From JBEGQX01 sp041180805 (GTDB lineage Bacteria; Planctomycetota; Planctomycetia; Gemmatales; Gemmataceae): a DNA stretch of 28,733 nt. Of this stretch, positions 1 to 8,246 are shown in pieces. A model generated the notes under the pieces. It searched no databases and was not told the DNA's origin. It saw nothing but the letters and a program-made list of their open reading frames with translations. The stretch spans positions 1 through 28,733 of the forward strand of contig JBEGQX010000045.1 in assembly GCA_041180805.1 (NCBI GenBank), given 5' to 3'. Positions within the stretch are counted from its first letter, which is position 1. Every line of letters begins with the position of its first letter. A program made the translations under genes and the position numbers.

Positions 1-110
1 GAGATAAAACCCTCCACCACCTGACGGGCGCGCAGCTCCAGCCGGCCCACCTTGGCGATGGTCGCAGGGTGCAGAAATCTTCTCGGGTCTTCACTTGTTG
101 GCGTGGCCAC
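1..110 (-). CDS. DUF58 domain protein, N-terminal fragment (runs off the window)
   Basis: On the minus strand the first 36 codons are open to base 1 and read as the characteristic DUF58 opening: a short variable stretch, then LHPATIAKVGRLELRARQ and VVEGFI. The start is taken as GTG at 110-108 because GGGGAGAGGA lies about 7 bases upstream; no in-frame ATG is available there. The gene starts 25 bp after the MoxR stop, and MoxR followed by DUF58 is a widely conserved pair. In that pair the DUF58 protein, often with a vWA-like fold, is thought to be a partner or client of the MoxR ATPase in protein-complex maturation at the envelope. Only the N-terminus is visible, so nothing can be said about its full domain content. 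Confidence 0.8.
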   Translation of the reverse strand, partial: MATPTSEDPRRFLHPATIAKVGRLELRARQVVEGFI

Positions 111-135
111 TGGTTGGATCCTCTCCCCTTATTGC

Positions 136-1227
136 CTAAGAGGCGAAGATCTTCTGGAAGCGTTCATCCCGGTTGAGTTCGCTTTCGTGGGCGGGTGTCT
201 CATCCACCAGCCTCTGGATCACTTTGTCGGGGGTGATCCCCTCGCTGGCGGCGGTGAAGTTGGTGAGTATGCGATGTCGCAACACCGGCAGGGCCAACTT
301 CTGTATATCCTCGATGGCGACATGCACCCTTCCATGCAGCAGCGCGCGTGCCTTGGCCCCAAGGATAAGATTCTGCACCGCGCGGGGACCGGCACCCCAC
401 GACAGCCATTCATTCACAAACTTCGGGGTGCCCACTTCTCCCAGGCGAGTCTGCCTTACCAGTGCCAGGGTATATTTGATGGCGTGGTCACTGACCGGCA
501 CCCTTCGCACCAAATTCTGCAACTCCAGGATCTGCGCTCCGGAAAGCACATTGTGCACTTCCTCGCCACCCAGCGTGGTGGTACGCGCCGCAATTTCGAA
601 CTCTTCCTGAAAACTTGGGTAGTCCACAAACACCTTGAACATGAAGCGATCCTGCTGCGCTTCAGGCAGCGGGTAGGTTCCCTCTTGTTCAATGGGGTTC
701 TGGGTTGCCAGCACGAAGAACGGGCTTTCCAGTTTGTGGCGGGTTCTTCCCACGGTAACCTGTCGTTCCTGCATGGCCTCGAGCAGGGCGGCCTGTGTCT
801 TGGGAGGGGTTCTGTTGATTTCATCCGCAAGAATGACATTCGAGAAGAGCGGCCCCTGAAGAAACTTGAACTCGCGGCCACCGGTGTCGCGGTTTTCCTG
901 AATCACCTCGGTTCCGGTGATGTCGGATGGCATCAGGTCGGGAGTGAACTGGATTCTGCTGAAGGAAAGCGAAAGCGTCCTGGCCAGCGTGCTGATCATC
1001 AGGGTCTTGGCAAGGCCGGGCACACCTTCCAGCATGCAGTGGCCCTTGCTGAAAAGGGCGATCAGAAGTTCCTCGATGACCTCGTTCTGGCCAACGATCA
1101 CCTTGGCAAGTTCCTTGCGAATGTTATCAAACGCACCACGAAGCTTTTTTGCTTCTTCGATGTCTCCGGGCCCAAGATTCTGGGTGTTTGCGGCGTGGTG
1201 ATCCTGGTTCGGATGGGAATTACTCAT
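136..1227 (-). CDS. MoxR-family AAA+ ATPase
   Basis: A 363-residue chaperone-like ATPase of the MoxR family. Walker A is seen as EGVPGLAKT (residues 67-75), Walker B as VILADE (131-136), followed by INRTPPKTQAALLEAMQERQV, the MoxR signature. A lid subdomain fills the C-terminal third. Length is normal for the family. The open frame extends to 1305, but that would overlap the upstream gene by 32 bases and add a low-complexity leader; the ATG at 1227 gives the usual family N-terminus and is preceded by AGGA at about 11 bases. It lies 46 bp after the terpene-cyclase-like gene and 25 bp before a DUF58 gene, consistent with one operon. The family acts in the cytoplasm on vWA or DUF58 partners; the client here is unknown. 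Confidence 0.93.
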   Translation of the reverse strand: MSNSHPNQDHHAANTQNLGPGDIEEAKKLRGAFDNIRKELAKVIVGQNEVIEELLIALFSKGHCMLEGVPGLAKTLMISTLARTLSLSFSRIQFTPDLMPSDITGTEVIQENRDTGGREFKFLQGPLFSNVILADEINRTPPKTQAALLEAMQERQVTVGRTRHKLESPFFVLATQNPIEQEGTYPLPEAQQDRFMFKVFVDYPSFQEEFEIAARTTTLGGEEVHNVLSGAQILELQNLVRRVPVSDHAIKYTLALVRQTRLGEVGTPKFVNEWLSWGAGPRAVQNLILGAKARALLHGRVHVAIEDIQKLALPVLRHRILTNFTAASEGITPDKVIQRLVDETPAHESELNRDERFQKIFAS

Positions 1228-1273
1228 GCTGAAAAATCCTGCCTCGGGGTGGAAATGAAAACAAGAGGATATC

Positions 1274-2383
1274 CTAGCGCTGGTAGATGGGCAACACTGC
1301 GCCATCCAATTGCAATATGGTCAGATGCACGGCGGTGATGAAAACGGGGCCCACATGGCCACCTGTCCAAGATCCATCCGCACCCTGGGTTCGCACCAGG
1401 TAATCAAAGGTGCTCTTGCGGTATTTGCTCCAGGCAAGCTTGTCCATCTCCTTGGTTTCGGGGAAAAGCTTGTTGTAGCCTTCATCGCCAAGCGCGTACA
1501 TGGCCTGGGCGTAATAGTAATGCATGTATTCATCGTGTCCCTGCCTCTGGTTGCCAAGGGAACCGATGTTGTTCTGGCAGAACTTGAACCACTTGCGAAT
1601 CAGCGGAGAGTTGTAATCCCCTGAACTGAAGCCACAAGATATGGCCGCGGCCGTTAGAGCGGGCCTGCCTTCCGTTCCACCGCCCCCACCAAGGCTGTAG
1701 ATTACGCCACCCTGCTGATTGGTGGATTCCTCGAGGTAGGCGATCGCCTCCTTGATGGCCTCTTGTGGGACCGCAATACCTGCATTGCGGGCAGCACGAA
1801 GCGCCTGAACCTGGGTGATGGTCACCGAGCCCTCGTCAAAGTTGTTTCCTTCCTTGGCGCTTACATAACCCCAGCCACCAAGTGGCGTCTTGCCATCTTT
1901 CTGCGAGGTGCGCCGGGTTTGGGCATCGCGGGAGAATTTGCCCGCACGAACAAGAATCTCCTCGAGTTTCTTGCGCCGGTCGGCATCTTCCTCGTCACCA
2001 TACACACTTGCCAGGAATAACATTCCAAAGCCATGACCGTACATATAACGGCCTGCCTCGCCGGGAATATTAGGGTTGCCGATCATACCGTTCTGCTGGC
2101 AGCGCGACATGAGAAAATCAACCGCCCTGCGGATATTGTCGCGATACTGGCCCTCCCGGATCGTTGAACCTTCCATCAACAAAACCATGCCACCCAATGC
2201 TGTCATGGTGATGGGGTACTGGCCGCCCACGGCTTCCCAGTGGCCATCCTTGCTTTGGTTGCGGGCCATCCACTGCAGGCCCTTCTTGATGGCGTCCTGA
2301 TATTCCTTGGGAATCTCATCCGCGGGCGCGGGGGTAAACACCACGCCCAATAGCAACAACAATGCTGGAAAACACTTCTTCAT
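1274..2383 (-). CDS. Secreted prenyltransferase/squalene-oxidase-type repeat protein
   Basis: A 369-residue protein with a clear signal peptide (MKKCFPALLLLLGVV, cleavage near A21-D22). The mature part shows the alpha/alpha-toroid repeats of the terpene cyclase/prenyltransferase superfamily: KGLQWMARNQSKDGHW near residue 34, GGWGYVSAKEGNNFDEGSVT near 170, and FDYLVRTQGADGSWTGG near 335. The catalytic DxDD motif of squalene-hopene cyclases is not seen, so a structural or binding role is likelier than cyclisation. Such exported toroid proteins are common in planctomycetes and remain uncharacterised. A strong GGAGG lies 9 bases before the ATG. It lies between the PQQ/TPR protein and MoxR on the same strand, suggesting a shared envelope-associated role. 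Confidence 0.82.
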   Translation of the reverse strand: MKKCFPALLLLLGVVFTPAPADEIPKEYQDAIKKGLQWMARNQSKDGHWEAVGGQYPITMTALGGMVLLMEGSTIREGQYRDNIRRAVDFLMSRCQQNGMIGNPNIPGEAGRYMYGHGFGMLFLASVYGDEEDADRRKKLEEILVRAGKFSRDAQTRRTSQKDGKTPLGGWGYVSAKEGNNFDEGSVTITQVQALRAARNAGIAVPQEAIKEAIAYLEESTNQQGGVIYSLGGGGGTEGRPALTAAAISCGFSSGDYNSPLIRKWFKFCQNNIGSLGNQRQGHDEYMHYYYAQAMYALGDEGYNKLFPETKEMDKLAWSKYRKSTFDYLVRTQGADGSWTGGHVGPVFITAVHLTILQLDGAVLPIYQR

Positions 2384-2434
2384 ATGGGAACACCTCCGGG
2401 AGGATATTCGCAGGCCAACAAGTGACGACGATAA

Positions 2435-2452
2435 AGGTTAACCTATCTAACC
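2435..2452 (-). promoter_or_regulatory. Dyad element GGTTA-N7-TAACC upstream of the toroid protein gene
   Basis: The sequence AGGTTAACCTATCTAACC contains inverted arms GGTTA (2436-2440) and TAACC (2448-2452), and inside it the 10-bp palindrome AGGTTAACCT. It lies just after the PQQ gene stop and about 51 bases before the next start codon. A nearly identical element lies upstream of msrA at 12148-12166. Function is not known; an internal promoter or operator is possible. Confidence 0.3.
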
Positions 2453-2457
2453 GGGAA

Positions 2458-5400
2458 TCAGGAATCTTTTTTTGCCTTCCCGGGTTCCGAGTCCGGAGGA
2501 GAGTCATTCTCGGTCTGGAAGGTGATCCTTAACTGGTAGTTGGTGAACTCAAAACGTCCTTTTTTGGCATCTTTCTGCAAACTATGAAACTGGATGCCAT
2601 TGGGAATGTTCTCATTATCGTAAATGAGCTTGCCGGTGCGCTTGTCAATGGCCTTGGCAGCCACCACCTGAACAACATTGCGAACCTGACCATTCGCAAT
2701 CATCTTGTGAAAGCGCGAGGTAAACAGAACCATGGGCAGGTCATTGAAGGAATCCAGCACCACCATCTGATGGGGGACAGGATTGTGCCAGCGCATTTTG
2801 CCCGTGGAGCGCTCAAAGGCATAAAACTCGCCATTGACCGGTACCGCCCTCATGCCATTACCCGGCATCAGGTTCGACTGGATATCCCCCCAGGGCATGA
2901 TGTTGGCATTCACCGAGCCTTTGAAGGCCAGATAGTAGAAATTGGCATCGGAAAGCAGGGTGGCGATAGCCCCCTTGGTGATGAACTTCGGATCCACCTT
3001 GGTGTTCAACACCATCTTTCCTTCGGGGAACTTCCAAGCGCGAAGTGTGCCATCGGGTTCCAGCGCGCTGGCCAGCTTTGGATCCTCATCGGTGCGAACA
3101 ACCAGAGAGCCGGCGGGAAGCGACTGTTTCCAGGTATCCTTGCCGGTTTGAACATCGTGCATGCGCAGGGTGATGCCACCATTGTTCTCGGTATCCGCCG
3201 CCAGAATCTGGCCGCCCATGATGCGAATGCGCTTGTTGTAATCGGCGGTGAAGTCTGGCACCTTCACGGTCACACCATCGTAGGCACGCAGGGCGCGAGT
3301 TGCCGTGGGATTGTTTTCAGGCGACATATCCACCACATAAAGCAGATTCCCATCGGTGAACAAAACAGCGCGGGAGTTCACATCCGACCTGGTCCAGAGG
3401 GTTCGGCCTGTGACAGGGTCGCAGGCGATAAGCCCCTCTCTGGTTTGAAGTGTGGCGACCCCGGAAGCCAGGGGGTTGGAATTGCCAATGCGCTGGCCCC
3501 AGCCATCCGGGTAAAGCACTCGAAGGGTGCCATCGGGGTCGATGTTCAATTGGTTGTATCCGGGAGGGGAACTGCTGTTGGTCTGACCGGGGGTATTTCC
3601 CGCGGGATTAAACAGGTTCTTTTCCCAGAGCACTCTTTTGCCAACAGGATCAATCGCGAAGATGATATGACCAAGCGGCAATATCACCAGATGGCCCTGG
3701 GTCTGCAACTGGAAGCGAACCAGATGGGGCTGGCCGTTCCCGTACAACAGGTTCTGGAAAAGTGTGCGGGTGATGTTCTTTGACCAAGCCTCTTCGTTGG
3801 TGTTTCCATCCATCAGTTTCAAGGCATGGAAATCAAACCGAAGGGCAAAGCGATGGCGTTGGAAATAAGGCAGGTCTGTCTCTGGCTTTTCGAAACGGTA
3901 TACCTGGGTCTGCTGGTGGAAGTTACCACGCTCCTCGGATACCTTGATGCGCCTGGGGAGGGCCTGGGCGGTCGTGCCGGAAAGCAAAGCTTCGAATCGC
4001 TTGTCCGAGGCGATGGCATTCAAAAGATCTGAACCCTTCCTGCCATTATCAACCGTCACATTGGCGTAGTCGGATCCTAACTTGCGGTAATAATGGAGGG
4101 CGTCTTCAAGCAAACCATTCGATGCATAGGTTTTCGCAAGAATCTCAGCGGAGCGCGCTCCCAGACCGCCATTGTCCCCAAGCAGGGGCTGAAGGTTCTG
4201 CTCCACAAGCAGCATCGCATCCGCATCCTTGGACCCTGAAAGCTTGATCGCAAGTTGCAATCGGGCTTCCTTGCCAACCGTGAACAGCGAACCACACACC
4301 GCCACGAATTTCTTCAGATCCTCAAGTGGCAAATTCTTTTTCTTCAACTCTTCCCACTGGGCTTGGATTTTCTCCTCCAGCGGCTTGCGTTGCTCCGGAG
4401 AGGCGGAAGCCACCATGGCAGCGATTCGCCCCTGTGACCAAACATCCGCTGCCGATCGTACCGAAGGTTCATCAATCACCGAGATAAGTTCATCGGGTAG
4501 CGCTATCGAGGCGAATTCCAGGTACTTTTCAAAAGCCTCGACCAGTCTGCCCTGGGATTCCCGACCCTTGGCCACCAGGCAAAGGAAGTTTGCCTTGCGT
4601 CGGCGCTGCTCAGCTTCCTTTTCCTTGCGTTCGGTATCGGATGCCTTTTCGGGGATCTCGACCTTGCATAATTGTTGGTATTCATCAAGGAACTTTTCAG
4701 CCTTGTTGAAGTCGCGCTGGAAATAATCTGTGAATGATTCGTAAAGTTTCAGCCTGGCCCGCTCGGTCACCGTGGCATTGGGTTTCTGTTCCAGCGCCAT
4801 TTGAAGGTCTTCGATGGCACCCGCAAGGTCGCCCTTGTCGAGCCTGAGTTCGCCCCGCTCGGTCAGGCCGAGGGGATCCTTGGGGTTCGCCTTGATCAAC
4901 TGATCTATTTGTTCCAGCTTGACCGCAAGCTGGGGATACGCAACCAAATCCGAGGTGCCCTGGGAGATTACCTCCCCCTCGTAGAACAGCAGGTTTCCCG
5001 GCACTTCCTTCTTGCGGGAACGAGTGTGGGCACCGACCTGCCCACGGGCCACATCAATCGCAACAATCTCGGGTTCCTTGGAAGTGATGCCTTCCTTGAG
5101 AGGAAGGTAATAGATGTTCTCGGAGGTAATGCCAATGCCTGAGGGGACTCCGGTTTCAAGGGTCCAGGCTGTCTGCCCTGTGGAAAGATCAAGGCCCCGG
5201 CAGCTTTTCCTTCCCACCACCAACACTTTGTTTTGCACAACACCGCCAAGGTAAATATCCTCTTCCTGACGGTTGTGGGACCAGATCTTGGTACCATCAC
5301 GCAAGTTGACACAATGCACCGCACGGGCATCAGGCGCGGTAAAGATCACCTTGCCATCCAAAATAATGGGTGCGGTAACCTTCCATTGATTGTTTTGGTT

Positions 5401-7218
5401 TGGGTTCTGAACACGATTGATGCCAATGCGAATCCTTCCGGGCAGGGGCTGGGCTCCATTTCCCTGGTTAACATCGGTACCCTCGGCCTTGTCACGGTAC
5501 ATATAGGCCCAGACGAGACTGTTCGTTAGAAGATCCACCCCAAGAAGCGCGCCGGCGTTGGTCGGGCAAACAAGAATACCTTCGCCGAAAGCCAGATGCG
5601 CGGCCTGACTGCGCCTGCCGATATCCTGTTCAAGCTTGTCGCGGGTGGTGACCAGGGTCTGCATGGCAAGCAGCTTCCCGGTGGAGGGATCCAATGTGGC
5701 CAGGCGAAGCTCCTGCTGTTTTTCCGTAAGGGCAAATAGCTTGCCACTGATGGGAAGTGGCGGCCCAAGGAAGTAAGTGTCCACCAGGTCGCCCTTCTCG
5801 GCATGAGCACCAATTTCCCAACGAAGCTTGCCAGTTACAAGGTCGTAGGCTTGCAACTTCGCATGAAGAATGGAATCGATCACTTCCTTGCTGGTAACAC
5901 CAAAGCGGGCATTGTTCCCTGGAGCGTAGGCGTTGTTCATGGGTGGGGGTGGCACCGCCAGGTCTTCCACGGCGAACAGGTATTTGCCATCGGAAGAGAA
6001 TGTACCCATGGAAGAATTCTCAAACACGATTCCGGGCCGGTTGAACTGGTTGTTGACATAACTGTTAAGCCAGTTGGAAATGGCCTGTTCCTTGCGGTTG
6101 TCTTTCAAGGCGGTTTCCAAGGCCCAGTCAGAACGGGCTTCCCATTCCAGCTTGCCTGTTTTCATCTGGACAGCATGGATACCCCAGTAACTTCGATAGA
6201 CAAGCAGAGGCACCTTCTGGTCGTTTTTGGTGACGGTGATGGCAAGTGGCGAAAAAGCCGGGATGGGGGCCTGCTGTCTTTGCTGCTGCAGTTGGTTTTC
6301 CGCCATGCGCAACCAGGACTTGGTCTGGTCGAGCTTGGCGGTGGCTAGCTTCCAGCGAGGTTCCAGGAATGCAGTGCCTCCGGGCATTTGCGCGCTGCGC
6401 TTTGGGTTCCCCCAGAAAAGCAACCAGTCAAATATTCCGGAATCCCCGGATCTGGACTGGGTGGATGCCAGCTTTTTGAGTTCCTCCAAAGGTTGCGCGG
6501 TACCACCAATATTGAGCTCTCGAAGCCCGCGGGAAGCCAGCATCTGCCAAACCCTGGCACCCCGTGAGGTATCACCTGCCTGATAAAAGGCATAAGCAGC
6601 CTTGAAAAGCGTGCGGGGAGAAAGCTTGTCTGCCCCCTCCCGTTCCAGAAGCTTTTCAAAAACCAGCGAAGCCGCCATGAAATTGCCACGATCCAGTTGA
6701 TAGGTTCCAAGCAGAATGGCAGCCTCGGCGCCCGGGTCGGTGTGAAGATACTGTCGGACTATTTGTGCCAGAAGATTGGCATCACCCTTGGCGCGTGCCT
6801 CCTTCAGCATGGCAGAAGCGGGGGCGTTGAAGGTCAGCTTGTAAAATTCCAAACCCTTGGGTGGAAGCGCCGCCACCATCCGGTTGGCCTCGGTACGCAC
6901 ACTGACCAGAGAGGTGGAATCTTTTCCATCCGGCCCCTTGCGGCCAAGCTCGGCAAAAACATCCTCGCGAATGTCAATCAGCTTTTGCAGCACATTGCAG
7001 GCCTCGGCCCAGTCTTCCGATTTAATGTAGTCTTGCGCCGCCTCAATGCGGCTTTTCATCTTGTTGTCACGGGGAAGACTTACCGCCGACTGGTCAATCG
7101 AATCATTCAGTTGTGCGGGGGGTGAATCCTTTTGGGCTTGCTGCACCTGAGGTTGTGCGATCACCACTGCCGAGACAAGGCACAGTGCAGACAGGCAGAT
7201 TATTCGCATCCAACGCAT
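2458..7218 (-). CDS. Giant exported PQQ-like beta-propeller / TPR protein
   Basis: A 1586-residue protein with a signal peptide (MRWMRIICLSALCLVSAVV, cleavage after IAQ). The visible order is: N-terminal TPR-like helices (about 45-250), a first PQQ/BamB-like propeller (about 320-760; blades such as VYRSYWGIHAVQMKTGKLEW and AVHCVNLRDGTKIWSHN), a second helical TPR region (about 790-1060; GLTERGELRLDKGDLAGAIE), a second propeller (about 1130-1540; ACDPVTGRTLWTR, AFERSTGKMRWHN) and a charged C-terminus. The frame extends to a TTG at 7233, but GGGGGA 7 bases before the ATG at 7218 decides the start. It leads a probable operon with the toroid protein, MoxR and DUF58. PQQ binding itself is not shown; the blades more likely form a protein-binding scaffold outside the inner membrane. 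Confidence 0.87.
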   Translation of the reverse strand: MRWMRIICLSALCLVSAVVIAQPQVQQAQKDSPPAQLNDSIDQSAVSLPRDNKMKSRIEAAQDYIKSEDWAEACNVLQKLIDIREDVFAELGRKGPDGKDSTSLVSVRTEANRMVAALPPKGLEFYKLTFNAPASAMLKEARAKGDANLLAQIVRQYLHTDPGAEAAILLGTYQLDRGNFMAASLVFEKLLEREGADKLSPRTLFKAAYAFYQAGDTSRGARVWQMLASRGLRELNIGGTAQPLEELKKLASTQSRSGDSGIFDWLLFWGNPKRSAQMPGGTAFLEPRWKLATAKLDQTKSWLRMAENQLQQQRQQAPIPAFSPLAITVTKNDQKVPLLVYRSYWGIHAVQMKTGKLEWEARSDWALETALKDNRKEQAISNWLNSYVNNQFNRPGIVFENSSMGTFSSDGKYLFAVEDLAVPPPPMNNAYAPGNNARFGVTSKEVIDSILHAKLQAYDLVTGKLRWEIGAHAEKGDLVDTYFLGPPLPISGKLFALTEKQQELRLATLDPSTGKLLAMQTLVTTRDKLEQDIGRRSQAAHLAFGEGILVCPTNAGALLGVDLLTNSLVWAYMYRDKAEGTDVNQGNGAQPLPGRIRIGINRVQNPNQNNQWKVTAPIILDGKVIFTAPDARAVHCVNLRDGTKIWSHNRQEEDIYLGGVVQNKVLVVGRKSCRGLDLSTGQTAWTLETGVPSGIGITSENIYYLPLKEGITSKEPEIVAIDVARGQVGAHTRSRKKEVPGNLLFYEGEVISQGTSDLVAYPQLAVKLEQIDQLIKANPKDPLGLTERGELRLDKGDLAGAIEDLQMALEQKPNATVTERARLKLYESFTDYFQRDFNKAEKFLDEYQQLCKVEIPEKASDTERKEKEAEQRRRKANFLCLVAKGRESQGRLVEAFEKYLEFASIALPDELISVIDEPSVRSAADVWSQGRIAAMVASASPEQRKPLEEKIQAQWEELKKKNLPLEDLKKFVAVCGSLFTVGKEARLQLAIKLSGSKDADAMLLVEQNLQPLLGDNGGLGARSAEILAKTYASNGLLEDALHYYRKLGSDYANVTVDNGRKGSDLLNAIASDKRFEALLSGTTAQALPRRIKVSEERGNFHQQTQVYRFEKPETDLPYFQRHRFALRFDFHALKLMDGNTNEEAWSKNITRTLFQNLLYGNGQPHLVRFQLQTQGHLVILPLGHIIFAIDPVGKRVLWEKNLFNPAGNTPGQTNSSSPPGYNQLNIDPDGTLRVLYPDGWGQRIGNSNPLASGVATLQTREGLIACDPVTGRTLWTRSDVNSRAVLFTDGNLLYVVDMSPENNPTATRALRAYDGVTVKVPDFTADYNKRIRIMGGQILAADTENNGGITLRMHDVQTGKDTWKQSLPAGSLVVRTDEDPKLASALEPDGTLRAWKFPEGKMVLNTKVDPKFITKGAIATLLSDANFYYLAFKGSVNANIMPWGDIQSNLMPGNGMRAVPVNGEFYAFERSTGKMRWHNPVPHQMVVLDSFNDLPMVLFTSRFHKMIANGQVRNVVQVVAAKAIDKRTGKLIYDNENIPNGIQFHSLQKDAKKGRFEFTNYQLRITFQTENDSPPDSEPGKAKKDS

Positions 7219-7407
7219 CCGGGATTCCCCCAACTAGGCGCATTAATTTCATTCATAGGGTATTTTCACATCACAGGCCCAGAATCTGCAAGAAGAATGC
7301 CTGAATCCCCATGATTAATGACGTATGAGAATTACGACTTTAACCAATTATTTGACCAGGGTAACTATGTTCCCTTGGAATCGTTCAGCATATCCTGAAC
7401 CTTAAGG

Positions 7408-7425
7408 TTTTGGGCTGTCCCAAAA
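7408..7425 (+). promoter_or_regulatory. Hairpin in the leader of the zinc-ribbon gene
   Basis: TTTTGGG (7408-7414) and CCCAAAA (7419-7425) form a perfect 7-bp stem with a CTGT tetraloop, 42 bases before the start codon at 7468. A second small dyad, TTCAG/CTGAA (7384-7399), and the palindrome CCTTAAGG (7400-7407) directly precede it. No run of T follows, so this is not a classical terminator; a leader structure or operator is possible. The rest of this 249-bp divergent intergenic region shows no convincing promoter by eye. Confidence 0.35.
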
Positions 7426-7467
7426 TTAGTCCCATCTTTCCATGGATAGCGTAAAGGCAAAATAATC

Positions 7468-8133
7468 ATGTCTGGTGATTTGGAAAATAATATTGTCACA
7501 TGCACGGAATGTAATGCAAAGCTCCGGCTTAAAAACTCACCCACACCGGGCAAGAAGATCATCTGTCCAAAGTGTAATTCGTCTTTCACCATTCCTGAAC
7601 CCGAGGAAGTAGTGGAAGAACTTGAATTGGAAACCGAGGAAGAACAGGAACCTGTAAGAACCAAATCAAAGGGAAAGAAACGATCCAAGTCTGGTGGAAA
7701 TTTACCCTTCCTGATAGGAGTGGGATTTGGAACCTTTCTGCTGGTAACGGGACTGGGTTTTGGTGCCTGGAAATTGTGGCCCGTGTTGTTTGGTTCCAAA
7801 CATGAAACGGCTCTTCAAAATGTCATCAAAAGCATGAATGATCTGGGTGCCATCCTTGAATCCGTTCAGGATGATTCCAGCGCCAGGGATGCCGCACCCA
7901 AAATCACCAGTACCGGAGGAAGGCTGAAGACCGAATTTGACCAGCTTAAGGCCCTTCCAAAGCCTTCCAAGTCTGAAGATGAACGCCTCAAGGCAAAATA
8001 TGAAACAAAATTGAATGAAGCCAAATCCCGAATGATGAAGGCCAGTATGGCTGCCGGGTTTAAAGGTGCCAGGGAACCCTCTTTTCGGGATGCCATCAAC
8101 CAGATGCGATCCATTTCCAACAGGGGTTTTTAG
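7468..8133 (+). CDS. Zinc-ribbon, single-pass membrane protein of unknown function
   Basis: A 221-residue protein. Residues 12-36 form a zinc ribbon of the MJ0042 type (C12-x2-C15 and C33-x2-C36). An acidic stretch (44-62) and a basic stretch (64-75) follow, then one transmembrane segment (about 79-108, glycine- and leucine-rich). The remaining 110 residues are charged and probably helical, with no recognised domain. The topology implies a cytoplasmic zinc ribbon, with the basic patch before the membrane and the C-terminal half outside. The GGC-AAAATAATC leader has only a weak ribosome binding site (AAGG about 11 bases upstream). Zinc-ribbon-plus-membrane proteins of this shape are frequent in planctomycetes. 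I do not recognise a specific function. Confidence 0.8.
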   Translation: MSGDLENNIVTCTECNAKLRLKNSPTPGKKIICPKCNSSFTIPEPEEVVEELELETEEEQEPVRTKSKGKKRSKSGGNLPFLIGVGFGTFLLVTGLGFGAWKLWPVLFGSKHETALQNVIKSMNDLGAILESVQDDSSARDAAPKITSTGGRLKTEFDQLKALPKPSKSEDERLKAKYETKLNEAKSRMMKASMAAGFKGAREPSFRDAINQMRSISNRGF

Positions 8134-8246
8134 ATTGTACCCAAACGGGATTTTTCTTTTCCAGAAGCCTCTCAGAGGGTATTAATAAAAGCATGTATTC
8201 CTGCCGAAGTTGACAAGCCATTTTTCAAATGAGGTCTTTCATCAAG

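Noticed and set aside
52..1338. 428-codon open frame on the plus strand
   Set aside because: It is antisense to the MoxR gene, whose motifs are unmistakable; the plus-strand product has no recognisable domain or ribosome site.
2584..3783. 399-codon open frame on the plus strand inside the PQQ/TPR gene
   Set aside because: Antisense shadow of the second propeller; composition follows the codon pattern of the minus-strand gene and no domain is seen.
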